The notes beneath the pieces are model-generated. The model worked only from the letters and a program-made list of their open reading frames with translations. It was not told the DNA's origin and made no database searches. A stretch of DNA of 56,808 bases from Hellea sp. (GTDB lineage: Bacteria; Pseudomonadota; Alphaproteobacteria; Caulobacterales; Maricaulaceae): NCBI GenBank assembly GCA_020629875.1, contig JAHDCL010000006.1, positions 1-56,808 of the forward strand. Reading direction: 5' to 3'. Each line of letters starts with the position of its first letter. Positions within the stretch are counted from its first letter, which is position 1. The translations under genes were made by a program, and so were the position numbers. Positions 18,036-27,750 of this stretch are shown here, one piece after another.

Positions 18036-19859
18036 CTACTCTCGGTCCCCGCGTGAGGCCCGCATGCGGCGCTTTAAAGCGTCGCTATTGTCAGTACGGA
18101 TGGCATCCGCCATCAAAGATCTGGTCTCATCGCCGCCGTCGCTAGCCTGGTCTTGCCCGGTCAGGGCGTCGGCCTCATTCATCCAGAGTGCCGTGCGTGT
18201 ATCCAGTTCTGCGTCCGTGCCGCCCATAGCCGCCCTGATCAACAGACGGTCACGCGCAAATTCACGATGAAGTGTTTCCAACCCTTCGGAGGCTATATGG
18301 GTATTTAAGGCGGACTTTTCAACTACTTTTGTGACTCGCCAGTAAGAGAGAAGCGCTCGCTGCATTTGCGCAGCCTGGGCAGACCGAAACTGCAATTCAA
18401 AAAGAGCCTCATCAACGCGCTCCAATAATTCTGGCCATTCCAATATAGCACCAATCAATCGCTTTTCTCGCGCCGCTTCAATAGCTCCAGACTGCATCGT
18501 TGCCTTTAAGGCAGGCGAGGCCTTTCGATTGGACGTTTTTGCCCCCCAAGATCCCCCGCCATATTCTTTCTTTTGCCGGCCAAATTCAGCGTCGAAACGA
18601 TCCAACAAGACGGTTTGATATTGTGCGCGTACATCATCGTGCTGAATTTCCTTAAGCGCTGCAAAGAGTCGGGACTTCAAACCAGCCTTCGCTTCGGGTG
18701 AGTCCAAAGGTTCGGCCTGAAACTCGCGCTCCCAGACCATATCAACGAGCGGCAGAGCGCGATTGAGAACCTCTTCCATCGCTCCGCGTCCCTTAGCCCT
18801 AATAAGATCATCGGGATCTTGACCATCTGGCAGCATCGCAAAACGCAGTGTTTGCCCCGGGCGAATGAGCGGCAGAGCCCGCTCAACGGAACGGAAGGCC
18901 GCGCGTAGCCCCGCTTTATCCCCATCAAAACAAAGAATGGGTTCAGGTCCCGCGCGCCACAAAAGCGCAAGTTGCTCTTCGGTAAGCGCGGTCCCCATCG
19001 GCGCAACGGCGTGCTCAAACCCCGCGCGTGAGAGCGCAATGACGTCCATATAGCCCTCGGCCACGATCATGCCGCGAGCGCCGTTTTGCGGATTCGAGAT
19101 GGCCCGTCTTGCACGATGGTAATTGTACAGCAGCTGCCCTTTTTGGAAAATCGAAGTCTCAGGCGAATTTAGATATTTAGCTTTTGCCTCCTTATCCATC
19201 GCCCGACCGCCAAATGCGACCAAACGCCCGCGGCTATCATGGATAGGAAACATAATGCGATCACGAAAACGGTCCCAAGGCTCCCGCCCCTTATCTTCGG
19301 GCTCAATAACGAGACCGGCCTCTATGAGCATTTTGGCCGAAGCCCCTTGTTGCATCAGTTCTTCTTTGAGGGCGGAAAAATGATTAGGCGCGTAACCCAT
19401 GCCAAAATTCGCAGCAGCCGTTTTCGTTAAGCCGCGTCCTTTTAGGTAATCCCGAGCCGCCCCGCCGACATCTCGATAAAGGGATTTTTCAAAAAAAATC
19501 TGCGCCTGCTCCATCCAGCTAATTGTTTTCTTATTCCGTGCGGCCCGTTCTTCAGCGCGTGGATCGGCCTTGGGCATTTCCACCCCTGCCATTTCGGCCA
19601 AACGCTCGACAGCCTCGGGAAATGACAACCCTTCGACTTCCATAAAAAATGAAATCGCATCTCCATGCTTTCCGCTAGAAAAACAATGATAGAAACCCTT
19701 TTCGTCATTTACAAAAAAGCTCGGCGTTTTTTCATTTGTAAAAGGCGAAAGCCCAGCAAACTCGCGGCCCTGACGCTTTAATTTCACATGGCGACCTACC
19801 ACATCCGAAACTCGGACGCGCGATTTAATCTCCTCCATGAAATTTTCACCAAAGCGCAT
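18036..19859 (-). CDS. dnaG: DNA primase
   Basis: The primase makes RNA primers at the replication fork together with DnaB helicase. The 607-residue protein has the N-terminal CHC2-type region at residues 38-70, the TOPRIM domain near 255-340 (MIVAEGYMDVIALSRAGF and ILCFDGDKAGLRAA), and a C-terminal helicase-binding part. The zinc ribbon is degenerate: GLSPFTNEKTPSFFV and YHCFSSGKHGD keep only one of the usual C-H-C-C ligands. From memory such loss occurs in other alphaproteobacteria, but it was not checked. It is upstream of rpoD on the same strand and divergent from clpB. The ATG at 19859 gives MRFGENFMEEIKSRV; the second methionine at residue 8 is a possible alternative start. Confidence 0.97.
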   Translation of the reverse strand: MRFGENFMEEIKSRVRVSDVVGRHVKLKRQGREFAGLSPFTNEKTPSFFVNDEKGFYHCFSSGKHGDAISFFMEVEGLSFPEAVERLAEMAGVEMPKADPRAEERAARNKKTISWMEQAQIFFEKSLYRDVGGAARDYLKGRGLTKTAAANFGMGYAPNHFSALKEELMQQGASAKMLIEAGLVIEPEDKGREPWDRFRDRIMFPIHDSRGRLVAFGGRAMDKEAKAKYLNSPETSIFQKGQLLYNYHRARRAISNPQNGARGMIVAEGYMDVIALSRAGFEHAVAPMGTALTEEQLALLWRAGPEPILCFDGDKAGLRAAFRSVERALPLIRPGQTLRFAMLPDGQDPDDLIRAKGRGAMEEVLNRALPLVDMVWEREFQAEPLDSPEAKAGLKSRLFAALKEIQHDDVRAQYQTVLLDRFDAEFGRQKKEYGGGSWGAKTSNRKASPALKATMQSGAIEAAREKRLIGAILEWPELLERVDEALFELQFRSAQAAQMQRALLSYWRVTKVVEKSALNTHIASEGLETLHREFARDRLLIRAAMGGTDAELDTRTALWMNEADALTGQDQASDGGDETRSLMADAIRTDNSDALKRRMRASRGDRE

Positions 19860-19917
19860 GAGGACTATTTAGAGGCAAAGGGCGCAATTAGCGAGTCACC
19901 CTGTGGATAAAGACACT

Positions 19918-19945
19918 CTTGAACATGCGGAATAAATTCCTATTT
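19918..19945 (+). promoter_or_regulatory. Heat-shock sigma-32 (RpoH) promoter of clpB
   Basis: CTTG (19918-19921), exactly 17 bases, then CCTATTT (19939-19945) is a perfect match to the alphaproteobacterial RpoH consensus CTTG-N17-CYTATNT. It lies 53 bases before the clpB start codon, and clpB is a standard member of the RpoH regulon. The match was found by eye. Confidence 0.8.
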
Positions 19946-19998
19946 GAATTTTTGACCTTGAGCAAATTTATGCTCTGAAAATTTTTTAGGAGAATATC

Positions 19999-22575
19999 AT
20001 GGATATTCAATCTTATACAAAACGCGCGCGCAGCGTCATTCAAACTGCGCAATCAGAAGCGGTGACACGTGACCACCAACAATTAACGCCATTGCACATT
20101 ATGGCAGGGCTGGCGGCCGAAGATGGCGGCCTGCCAGCGAAGCTCATCCAAATGTCCGGCGCGGATACCGCGCCTCTAACAAGTTTGTTAGAGGCGGCGT
20201 TGGAGAAACTCCCAAAGGTTGAGGGCGGTTCAGGCCTATCCCTCTCAACAGCCGCGGCGAAGACATTTGCCAATGCCGAAAAGGCGGCAAAAAAAGCTGG
20301 AGATGCCTTTGTAACGACAGAGCGCCTTTTACTCGCGACTGTTTTGAATGCAGATAAGGATCTAAAAGCGGTGTTAAGTCAGATTGGCCTCGACGAAACG
20401 CGCCTCACAGAAGCCATTAAATCTGTGCGCACAGAAGGACCCGTCACCTCTGACTCCGCCGAAGATCAGTATGAAGCCCTGTCCAAATATGCGCGCGACC
20501 TGACCGAAGCGGCGCGTGCAGGCAAGCTTGACCCGGTCATCGGCCGCGACGAAGAAATTCGCCGCACCATGCAGGTCCTCTCGCGCCGCTCAAAAAATAA
20601 CCCTCTTTTGATTGGTGAACCCGGCGTTGGCAAAACTGCCATTGCCGAAGGCCTTGCTAACCGCATTGTGTCTGGTGATGTGCCGGAATCTATCAAAGAC
20701 AAACGTCTGCTTGCGCTTGATATGGGTGCACTCATTGCAGGGGCTAAATATCGCGGCGAGTTTGAAGAACGCCTGAAGGCCGTCCTCAAAGAAATAGAAT
20801 CTGCCAATGGCGAAATTATTCTCTTCATTGACGAAATTCACACGCTCGTGGGCGCCGGTAAAGGTGATGGCGCTATGGATGCTGCCAATTTACTAAAGCC
20901 TGCCTTGGCGCGTGGCGAGCTACACTGCGTAGGAGCGACGACGCTGGATGAGTATCGTAAGCATTTGGAAAAAGACGCAGCGCTGGCGCGCCGTTTTTTA
21001 ACGGTGTTCGTCACGGAACCGACGGTCGAAGATACCGTTTCTATTTTACGCGGCCTTAAGGAAAAATACGAGGTCCATCATGGCATTCGGATTTCAGACG
21101 GGGCGATTGTTTCCGCCGCGCAGCTCTCCAACCGCTATATTACGGACCGGTTTTTGCCCGATAAGGCCATCGATCTGATGGACGAAGCGGCCTCACGCCT
21201 GCGCATGCAGGTGGACAGCAAGCCTGAGGCGCTAGACGAAATTGACCGCCGTATTGTCCAACTTAAAATCGAGGTGGAGGCTCTGAAAAAGGAAAAAGAC
21301 AAAGCTTCAAAAGACCGCCTTGCAAAACGCACGGCGGAGATTGAAGAGCTTGAAGGTCAGTCATCAGAAATGACGGCTGAATGGCAGGCAGAGAAAGCCA
21401 AGCTTGCGGGCGCAACCGACGTTAAAGAAAAGCTAGAACAGGCGCGGTTTGAACTGCAGGACGCCGTTCGCCGCGGTGACTACGCCACTGCTGGCAAGCT
21501 GCAGCACGAGGACATTCCGGCTTTGGAAGAGCAAATGGCGAAGTTGGAAGAGGCTGACGATGACGCATCCTCCCTTGCCTCAGAAACAGTAACCTCGGAG
21601 ACGATTGCCGCTGTGGTCTCGCGCTGGACAGGAATACCTGTTGAGAAAATGCTCGAGGGGGAGCGCGAAAAGCTCCTTTCTATGGAGGACGTTTTGGGCG
21701 CCCGCGTGGTCGGACAGGAGAAAGCAGTCACCGCGGTATCAGATGCCGTGCGCCGCGCGCGTGCAGGACTGCGTGATCCCGCCCGCCCGATTGGGAGCTT
21801 CATGTTCCTTGGGCCGACCGGCGTTGGTAAGACTGAACTTACCAAAGCACTGGCAGCCTTTATGTTTGACGACGACAGCGCCATAACTCGTATGGATATG
21901 TCTGAATATATGGAGAAACACTCCGTGGCCCGCCTTATTGGCGCGCCTCCGGGCTATGTCGGATATGATGAAGGCGGGGCTCTCACTGAAGCCGTACGCC
22001 GACGCCCCTATCAGGTGGTTCTTTTTGACGAAATTGAAAAAGCCCACCCCGATGTCTTCAATGTACTTTTACAAGTTCTCGATGACGGCCGCCTCACGGA
22101 TGGTCAGGGCCGCACGGTGGATTTCCGAAATACGCTCATTATTATGACGTCCAATATTGGCGCGCAACATCTATTAAATTTGGCGGATGGCGACAATATT
22201 GAGGGCGCGCGTGTTGGCGTTATGGCAGAAGTCACAGCGCATTTCAGGCCCGAGTTTTTAAATCGTCTTGACGAAATATTACTCTTTGAACGACTGAAAC
22301 CAGAACATATGGGTGCGATTGTCGATATTCAGATGAAAAGGCTTCAAGGTTGGCTCAAGGACAAACAAATTGTCATTGAACTTTCCGATGCCGCCCGCAC
22401 CTGGTTGGGTGAGCAGGGTTATGATCCATCATATGGGGCAAGGCCACTTAAGCGCGTCATCCAAAAAAATGTTCAAGATGAACTCGCCAGAGAGATACTG
22501 GCGGGCCGGATTGAAGATGGTCAACGCATCAAAGTCGATATTGAGAAAGGTAGAATTAAGCTTAGCAGCCTTTAA
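19999..22575 (+). CDS. clpB: ATP-dependent disaggregase ClpB
   Basis: ClpB pulls proteins out of aggregates, working with DnaK. The 858-residue protein has the Clp N-domain repeats at residues 1-145. The first AAA+ module has [15 protein letters not shown] near residue 208 and Walker [13 protein letters not shown] near 275. The long coiled-coil middle domain runs from about 410 to 525 and marks ClpB rather than ClpA or ClpC. The second AAA+ module has [15 protein letters not shown] near 605 and [20 protein letters not shown] near 675. The start has AGGAG seven bases upstream, and a perfect RpoH promoter lies further up. The 3' end overlaps the next gene, on the other strand, by four bases. 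Confidence 0.98.
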   Translation: MDIQSYTKRARSVIQTAQSEAVTRDHQQLTPLHIMAGLAAEDGGLPAKLIQMSGADTAPLTSLLEAALEKLPKVEGGSGLSLSTAAAKTFANAEKAAKKAGDAFVTTERLLLATVLNADKDLKAVLSQIGLDETRLTEAIKSVRTEGPVTSDSAEDQYEALSKYARDLTEAARAGKLDPVIGRDEEIRRTMQVLSRRSKNNPLLIGEPGVGKTAIAEGLANRIVSGDVPESIKDKRLLALDMGALIAGAKYRGEFEERLKAVLKEIESANGEIILFIDEIHTLVGAGKGDGAMDAANLLKPALARGELHCVGATTLDEYRKHLEKDAALARRFLTVFVTEPTVEDTVSILRGLKEKYEVHHGIRISDGAIVSAAQLSNRYITDRFLPDKAIDLMDEAASRLRMQVDSKPEALDEIDRRIVQLKIEVEALKKEKDKASKDRLAKRTAEIEELEGQSSEMTAEWQAEKAKLAGATDVKEKLEQARFELQDAVRRGDYATAGKLQHEDIPALEEQMAKLEEADDDASSLASETVTSETIAAVVSRWTGIPVEKMLEGEREKLLSMEDVLGARVVGQEKAVTAVSDAVRRARAGLRDPARPIGSFMFLGPTGVGKTELTKALAAFMFDDDSAITRMDMSEYMEKHSVARLIGAPPGYVGYDEGGALTEAVRRRPYQVVLFDEIEKAHPDVFNVLLQVLDDGRLTDGQGRTVDFRNTLIIMTSNIGAQHLLNLADGDNIEGARVGVMAEVTAHFRPEFLNRLDEILLFERLKPEHMGAIVDIQMKRLQGWLKDKQIVIELSDAARTWLGEQGYDPSYGARPLKRVIQKNVQDELAREILAGRIEDGQRIKVDIEKGRIKLSSL

Positions 22576-23774
22576 CTGGTAAGCGCCTCTTCTTCGATGG
22601 CGTCCAGATAGTTTTCGGCCAGATCAACTTTGAATGCTGACCATAAAAGTTGGTGGTCAGACATTTGGTTCTTAAACCGATAGCGATTGAAATAGGCCCG
22701 CATCTGCTCTTTGGTGCGGGTCTTATTTTTAATTGTGCCGTCTACATAGCCGTCCTTTACGACCTCTATGTAATGATCGGCGTCTTCTGGACGAAATACC
22801 GATTTTCGAAAATTAAATGCATTACTCACCCGGTGCTTGATGCGCTCATCCTTTAGGCGGTGAGCAATTTGGTCATAATAACCCACAGTCTTCCCTAAGG
22901 TGGTTGGCATATCCTGAATGTTGTCGGGGACTTTGAATCCGCATTCTGTCAATGCTTTCATGGTTTCGTGCTGCGGGGATACAATGTTAAAGTCACCTAG
23001 TAAGATGTAGTTGGCTTCACTGGGGATGGTATCCCAGCCTTTGGCGCGAAGTTTTTTCTTTTCCTCGCGCCGCTCTTTATCCTGACGGGATTTAAAAAAC
23101 TTAGCCAGTTCTCCGATTTCGGCGCGGCGTAATTGCATATAGGTGCCTTTGATCTCGTCAAACTCTGCCTCGGTCATATCATCTGGTTTTTTCGGATCAT
23201 CACCAAAATAAATATGAACTGTGCAGAGCTTGAACTTAAACCACCCACACTCAAAACCAACAAGGAAGGGAGAGCGTGCAAATTGCTGATGACGATCAAA
23301 GACGTCAACATGATCAAGCTTTGCCGATCCAACAATAGTCTGCCCGTCAGGCAAAACGATTTCACCGGCCAGACGCGAGAAACGTATTTTACCCTTGCGA
23401 TATAAAAAGGCCATGCGCTCATTATTTCCAAGTCCATCACCAGAACTATCCGTTACGATGTAGTCCCACTCTTCGCCCAGATAGTCGTCGATTAAATCTT
23501 GGAGTTGCGTCATATCGGTTTTGACTTCTTGCACAGCCACCAAGTCAAAATGATCGATAATTTCGGCGATATAGAGCATCGCATCTGTTTGCCGCCAAGA
23601 TGCTCCGTCACCCCCAAAATGCATAAGATTCCACGTAGCAAGACGCAGGTCATGCTCATCGGTTTTGTCGGTGACTTCAGATTTCAGCTGCGCCCGGAGG
23701 GCTTTGAGCCGCTGCGCAACATGCACGCGATGGGCTTTGTTTAGAATAGTGCGTAGTTTCCAATACTGTGCCAT
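22572..23774 (-). CDS. Endonuclease/exonuclease/phosphatase (EEP) family protein
   Basis: The protein shows the EEP metal-dependent phosphodiesterase motifs in order: LRLATWNLMHFGGDG near residue 45, DLVAVQEVKTD near 80, a CTVHIYFGDD segment near 185, YILLGDFNIVSP near 255, and MSDHQLLWSAF near the C-terminus. These correspond to the catalytic Asn, Glu, Asp/Asn and Asp-His residues. The family includes nucleases, sphingomyelinase-like and phosphoinositide phosphatases; no signal peptide is seen, so it is probably cytoplasmic. The substrate cannot be inferred. The track starts at 23807, but ATG at 23774 (MAQYWKLRT) has GGAGCGCAC before it and is preferred. It lies between clpB and the YqeY gene. 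Confidence 0.82.
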   Translation of the reverse strand: MAQYWKLRTILNKAHRVHVAQRLKALRAQLKSEVTDKTDEHDLRLATWNLMHFGGDGASWRQTDAMLYIAEIIDHFDLVAVQEVKTDMTQLQDLIDDYLGEEWDYIVTDSSGDGLGNNERMAFLYRKGKIRFSRLAGEIVLPDGQTIVGSAKLDHVDVFDRHQQFARSPFLVGFECGWFKFKLCTVHIYFGDDPKKPDDMTEAEFDEIKGTYMQLRRAEIGELAKFFKSRQDKERREEKKKLRAKGWDTIPSEANYILLGDFNIVSPQHETMKALTECGFKVPDNIQDMPTTLGKTVGYYDQIAHRLKDERIKHRVSNAFNFRKSVFRPEDADHYIEVVKDGYVDGTIKNKTRTKEQMRAYFNRYRFKNQMSDHQLLWSAFKVDLAENYLDAIEEEALTS

Positions 23775-23832
23775 GTGCGCTCCGGTCCGTAGAGCGCTAC
23801 ATAACACATCTTATACGGGAGGGATAGTCAGC

Positions 23833-24294
23833 CTAGCTACAGAGGTGCCCTTTGACCACAGCACCGACCTTGCCCATATCAAGACGTCCGGCATAGTCCG
23901 ACTTTAAGCGGCCCATTATTTTGCCCATATCTTTTAGGCCCGTCGCGCCGCTTTCTTCGATAATCTTCGCAACAGCGGCCTTCATATCCTCGTCCGATAG
24001 TGGCTGTGGCATAAATTCGCGAACGATTTCCATTTCTGTGCGTTCACGTTCGGCCAGTTCAGGGCGACCATTATCCTCATAGGTTTTGGCGCTTTCCTCG
24101 CGTTGCTTCACCATCTTTTGGAGCAATGAAAGAATTTCGCTGTCTTCAATACCTTTGCAGCGATCCTCTGCACGCGCAGCAATATCACGATCTTTGATAG
24201 CGGCCGATATGAGGCGCAATGTTGAGACACGGATTTTATCGCCGCTCTTCATTGCTGATTTAGTGCTCTCGGTGATAGAATCACGTAAGGCCAT
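23833..24294 (-). CDS. GatB/YqeY domain-containing protein
   Basis: The 153-residue protein corresponds to the standalone YqeY family, related to the C-terminal tRNA-binding part of GatB. Typical features are MALRDSITESTKSAMKSGDK at the start, VSTLRLISAAIKDRDI near 24, and ERERTEMEIVREFMPQPLSD near 84, with a helical C-terminal region rich in Gly and Lys (GKIMGRLKSDYAGRLDMGKV). A role as a helper of tRNA-dependent amidotransferase or in tRNA recognition is presumed, not proven. It is divergent from carA over 220 bp. Confidence 0.92.
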   Translation of the reverse strand: MALRDSITESTKSAMKSGDKIRVSTLRLISAAIKDRDIAARAEDRCKGIEDSEILSLLQKMVKQREESAKTYEDNGRPELAERERTEMEIVREFMPQPLSDEDMKAAVAKIIEESGATGLKDMGKIMGRLKSDYAGRLDMGKVGAVVKGHLCS

Positions 24295-24514
24295 ATGTTC
24301 GTCCCTTCTGAGGCGGCGACCGCGACCATACGCGGTTTAACCGGGTCAAACAGGTCCCCACAACACTGCTTTTCAGGAATTAGGCAAGTTTCATACGCAT
24401 TTTTTGGCTACTTGCCAAGCATCTGTGCATTTGCCTCTTGTGTCCTGCTCGCCCCTCGCTAAAAGACCGCTCAGCTATCTGACCGGCCCTTGCTCAGGGC
24501 GAAGACGGGGATTT

Positions 24515-25681
24515 ATGACTGTGAAAACCGAAAATCAAGCATTTAATGAACTTCCTACAGGGGCCTTAGTCCTTGCAAATGGGGAAGTATTTTACGGGCA
24601 AGGCTGCGGTGCTACCGGCGCGGCCGTCGGTGAAGTTTGCTTCAACACAGCCATGACTGGGTACCAAGAAATTCTAACAGATCCGTCTTATACAGACCAG
24701 ATCATTTGCTTCACCTTCCCTCATATTGGCAATACGGGAACAAATACAGAAGATGAAGAAGCCTCAACTCTGCGGGCGCAGGATGCGGCCCGCGGCGCAA
24801 TCTTTAAATCGCCTATTACGCCTGCGTCTAATTGGCGATCAGACTGTGAGCTCGGTGATTGGCTAGAAAAACGCGGTATCGTAGGACTATCTGGTGTCGA
24901 CACTCGTGCTCTGACCGCATTCATTCGCGATAATGGTATGCCAAATGGCGTAATCGCCCATGCCCCTGACGGCAAATTTGATATTGAAGCGCTCTCCGCA
25001 AAAGCTTGTGGGTGGAACGGGCTTGTTGGCGCTGACCTCGCGAAAACTGTCGCGACAGAAGACAGTTTCGATTGGAAAGAGGCCCGCTGGGTATGGCCAC
25101 AAGGATACGAAGACAAAGAAGGTATCAAATCCGTCGTCGTCATTGATTATGGCGTAAAACGAAACATCCTGCGCAACCTCGTGACGGCAGGAATGAAAGT
25201 CACTGTTGTCCCTCCAACAACACCCGCTATAGACATTTTGGCGTTAAATCCCGATGGTGTTGTTCTCTCAAATGGCCCCGGTGACCCCGCGGCAACAGGC
25301 GAATATGCAATCCCTGTCATTCAAGACATCATTGCGGCCGAAAAGCCTATTCTTGGCATTTGCTTAGGACATCAAATGCTCGCTCTGGCGCTTGGCGCGA
25401 AGACAGTAAAAATGGAGCAAGGCCATCACGGCGCCAACCACCCCGTAAAAGACTACACCACAAATAAAGTGGAAATTGTTTCAATGAACCACGGCTTTGC
25501 TGTCGATCAAAGCAGTCTTCCTGACACTGTAGAGGAAACCCATGTGAGCCTATTTGATGGGTCTAATTGCGGCATTCGCCTTAAAGGAAAACCCGTTTTT
25601 TCTGTACAGCACCACCCAGAGGCCAGCCCTGGCCCTCAGGATAGTTTCTACCTATTTGAGAGATTTGCTGACGCTCTTTAA
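24515..25681 (+). CDS. carA: Carbamoyl-phosphate synthase small subunit (glutaminase)
   Basis: CarA hydrolyses glutamine and delivers ammonia to CarB for carbamoyl phosphate, the precursor of arginine and pyrimidines. The N-terminal CPSase domain ([36 protein letters not shown]) is followed by the class I glutamine amidotransferase domain from about residue 205. It contains [17 protein letters not shown] with the nucleophilic cysteine and [11 protein letters not shown] with the catalytic His/Glu. It has 388 residues, as expected. The track start at 24404 adds 37 residues of unrelated sequence; ATG at 24515 ([10 protein letters not shown]) with GGGGA before it is preferred. The stop abuts the convergent SDR gene with no gap. 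carB lies 2 kb further on, separated by two genes on the other strand. Confidence 0.97.
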   Translation: MTVKTENQAFNELPTGALVLANGEVFYGQGCGATGAAVGEVCFNTAMTGYQEILTDPSYTDQIICFTFPHIGNTGTNTEDEEASTLRAQDAARGAIFKSPITPASNWRSDCELGDWLEKRGIVGLSGVDTRALTAFIRDNGMPNGVIAHAPDGKFDIEALSAKACGWNGLVGADLAKTVATEDSFDWKEARWVWPQGYEDKEGIKSVVVIDYGVKRNILRNLVTAGMKVTVVPPTTPAIDILALNPDGVVLSNGPGDPAATGEYAIPVIQDIIAAEKPILGICLGHQMLALALGAKTVKMEQGHHGANHPVKDYTTNKVEIVSMNHGFAVDQSSLPDTVEETHVSLFDGSNCGIRLKGKPVFSVQHHPEASPGPQDSFYLFERFADAL

Positions 25682-26710
25682 TCAGGCTGCCTTTATAGCC
25701 CCGTTCTCAATCAGACTTTCAGCCGCTGCCAAGATTGCCTCTTTGGCAGGGCGTGGGATGACATGGGTAAGGCTATTTACATAAGCACTGTCAGCCTCAT
25801 GAAATGTTCCCAAGTCCGGAAGCACACCTTTCACGCGATCATCAAATAACCCCGCCAAGCGAACGATGAAATTGGGCAAGTCACCTTTAGGCAATTTGGT
25901 AAATTCTGGATACTTAACACGCAGAATCTCGCCTATTGTCGAAAACCATAGAGTCTCTCCAGCCGCCATGAGACGGCGGCCTGCAGCGCCCGTCGCCGTC
26001 ATCGCGGCCACATGAATGGCTGCGCAGTCTCTAACATCTATAATGGGATAAGCAATCTTCGGCGTTCTTGGAAAATCTCCTGCGAACATCGCTAAAAGTA
26101 AACCCAAAGAAGCCCCGCCGTTCTTGTAGGTGTCAGGGCCAAAAACAAGCCCTGGACAAACGGTTGTCAACTTATCGCTCAAGCCCTGCGCTTTCACATA
26201 ATCCCAAGCTGCTTTTTCGGCGCGTGTTTTTGACACTGGATAGGCTGTTAATGGCTTCCAATCGGGGTCAGACCAATCATCTTCTTTAATGAGCATATGA
26301 GCACCGCGTCCCTTCTGCCCCATCATGGAAACCATTGAAGACGTCATCACAATTCGGTCCACACCTGCGCCTAGTCCATGCTCGATGACTCGCATCGCCC
26401 CTGCCCGGGCCTCCGGCACAAGCGCCTCACGGTCACTTGGCGCGTCTAGGGGAAAAGGCGAAGCTATGTGCTGTATGAAGCGACAATTTTGAACCGCTTC
26501 AGACCATCCAGAATCAGAACCCAGATTAGCTTCAACAAGTTCAAGCTTAGACACATCGCTGCCTTTAGCGGCCAGCGCATCAACAATTTTTTGTCCCTTC
26601 GCTTTGTCGCGTACCGTACCCCGGACATCATAGCCTTTAGCAAGTAAACGCTCGGTGACATGCGAGCCGATAAAGCCGGAAACTCCTGTAACAAGGACGC
26701 GGTCTGTCAT
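25682..26710 (-). CDS. NAD(P)-dependent extended SDR (dihydroflavonol-4-reductase-like)
   Basis: The protein has the Rossmann start VLVTGVSGFIGSHVTERLL (residues 5-23), with GTVRDKAKG following as a cofactor-specificity region that suggests NADPH. The active-site segment MTSSMVSMM and the YPVSK motif (Tyr and Lys of the SDR triad) lie near residues 122 and 160. It has 342 residues, typical of the dihydroflavonol-4-reductase/cinnamoyl-CoA-reductase-like branch. In bacteria these reduce various aldehydes or ketones; the substrate is unknown. It starts one base after the stop of the M48 protease gene, so the two form an operon that sits inside the gap between carA and carB. Confidence 0.87.
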   Translation of the reverse strand: MTDRVLVTGVSGFIGSHVTERLLAKGYDVRGTVRDKAKGQKIVDALAAKGSDVSKLELVEANLGSDSGWSEAVQNCRFIQHIASPFPLDAPSDREALVPEARAGAMRVIEHGLGAGVDRIVMTSSMVSMMGQKGRGAHMLIKEDDWSDPDWKPLTAYPVSKTRAEKAAWDYVKAQGLSDKLTTVCPGLVFGPDTYKNGGASLGLLLAMFAGDFPRTPKIAYPIIDVRDCAAIHVAAMTATGAAGRRLMAAGETLWFSTIGEILRVKYPEFTKLPKGDLPNFIVRLAGLFDDRVKGVLPDLGTFHEADSAYVNSLTHVIPRPAKEAILAAAESLIENGAIKAA

Positions 26711-26711
26711 G

Positions 26712-27602
26712 TTAAAGACTTATCTTATTTGGACAGGACTTGTTGTAAATTTCTACCGCCATAGGCATCCACTTTTTGAAGTCATTCACACGCGTTTGTG
26801 GTGATGGGTGAGTGGATTGGAACTCCGGCGGAGTGGCGCCTGCTTGCGCGCCCATACGCTCCCAAAGTCTTGGAGCCTCGCGCGGATCATAACAGGCCCG
26901 CGACATCAGAATAAGGCCAATATAATCAGCTTCGGATTCGTGCTTGCGAGAGAACGGCAATGCAAAACCATATTGGCTAATTCCGCCAAAGACTCCCATG
27001 ACGGCACGCTGCGCGCCCATATCCATGCCGCCTGCGCCCATAGAAACGCCCGCGCCAACGATACGCTGCATATTTTGTTGCGCCATACGTTCCGCGCCAT
27101 GATGCGCCAAGGCATGAGCGACTTCATGGCCCATGACCACGGCAAGGCCATCCTCATTTTCAGCAATAGGGATTAGTCCCGTATAGACTGCGGTGTATCC
27201 TCCCGGCAAAGCAAAAGCATTAGCTTGCTCGGACTCAATCACGTTAAAGGCCCAATCAAAGCCTGGGTCAGAGTCTGAGGCGGCGCGCGCTATGCGAACA
27301 CCAATTTCTTCAACCGCGTCCTTTACGGGTCCGCTGCGGACAAGACTGCGGGCATTATCTTGAAGAATTTGCTGATAGCTCTGCAGTCCAAGTTGCATTT
27401 CAGCATCAGGTTTCATGGTGCGAAGCTGCTTGCGGCACATCTCCGAGCTAAAGTCACTATTACAGACATAAGGCACAGTTTTTTGGTTCGCAAAATAATA
27501 GACAGCCGCACCAACGGCGAAAAGCAGCATGATCTGCCAACGAAAGCCGCCGCGCCGTCTGCGCATGCCGCCTGTGCGGTTATTCATCGTTCGATAAACC
27601 AT
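26712..27602 (-). CDS. M48-family zinc metalloprotease (BepA/LoiP-like)
   Basis: The 296-residue protein has a basic, arginine-rich N-terminus, then one hydrophobic segment (WQIMLLFAVGAAVYYFA, residues 23-39) that anchors it or serves as an uncleaved signal, with the catalytic part probably periplasmic. The zinc motif HEVAHALAHH is near residue 153 (VMGHEVAHALAHHGAERM), and the third ligand is in SRKHESEADYIGL near 220. The CYDP segment and the ending QSTHPSPQTRVNDFKKWMP are usual for the family. Such proteases control outer-membrane protein quality. The ATG at 27602 has AAGGTGA five bases upstream. It is divergent from carB. Confidence 0.92.
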   Translation of the reverse strand: MVYRTMNNRTGGMRRRRGGFRWQIMLLFAVGAAVYYFANQKTVPYVCNSDFSSEMCRKQLRTMKPDAEMQLGLQSYQQILQDNARSLVRSGPVKDAVEEIGVRIARAASDSDPGFDWAFNVIESEQANAFALPGGYTAVYTGLIPIAENEDGLAVVMGHEVAHALAHHGAERMAQQNMQRIVGAGVSMGAGGMDMGAQRAVMGVFGGISQYGFALPFSRKHESEADYIGLILMSRACYDPREAPRLWERMGAQAGATPPEFQSTHPSPQTRVNDFKKWMPMAVEIYNKSCPNKISL

Positions 27603-27670
27603 AATTCACCTTTTCCCAATTTTCTTGAACATAACACAGATTCTTTGCGGGGGAATAGTTGCAATTTCAT

Positions 27671-27731
27671 CTGCAAAACTATAGGGGGGGACAATTTGGC
27701 TTTTCTGGCCAGATTCGAACGAGTTTTGCAG
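27671..27731 (+). promoter_or_regulatory. Inverted repeat and palindrome upstream of carB
   Basis: CTGCAAAACT (27671-27680) and AGTTTTGCAG (27722-27731) are perfect 10-bp arms 41 bases apart, and the palindrome TCTGGCCAGA (27704-27713) lies between them. The right arm ends 19 bases before the carB ATG. TTGCAA (27659-27664) and TATAGG (27680-27685) could be a weak promoter with a 15-base spacer. The arrangement may be an operator pair or a leader structure; no known regulator motif was recognised. Confidence 0.4.
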
Positions 27732-27750
27732 CTATTTGAGGCCCCGTTTC

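Noticed and set aside
24383-24416. Inverted repeat GGCAAGT...ACTTGCC with a T-rich loop upstream of carA
   Set aside because: The T run lies inside the loop, so it is not a terminator, and the 20-base spacing makes an operator uncertain; too weak to annotate.
25682-27602. SDR and M48 genes between carA and carB as a recently inserted island
   Set aside because: Both fit the surrounding composition and lack mobile-element marks; separation of carA and carB by a few genes is common in alphaproteobacteria.
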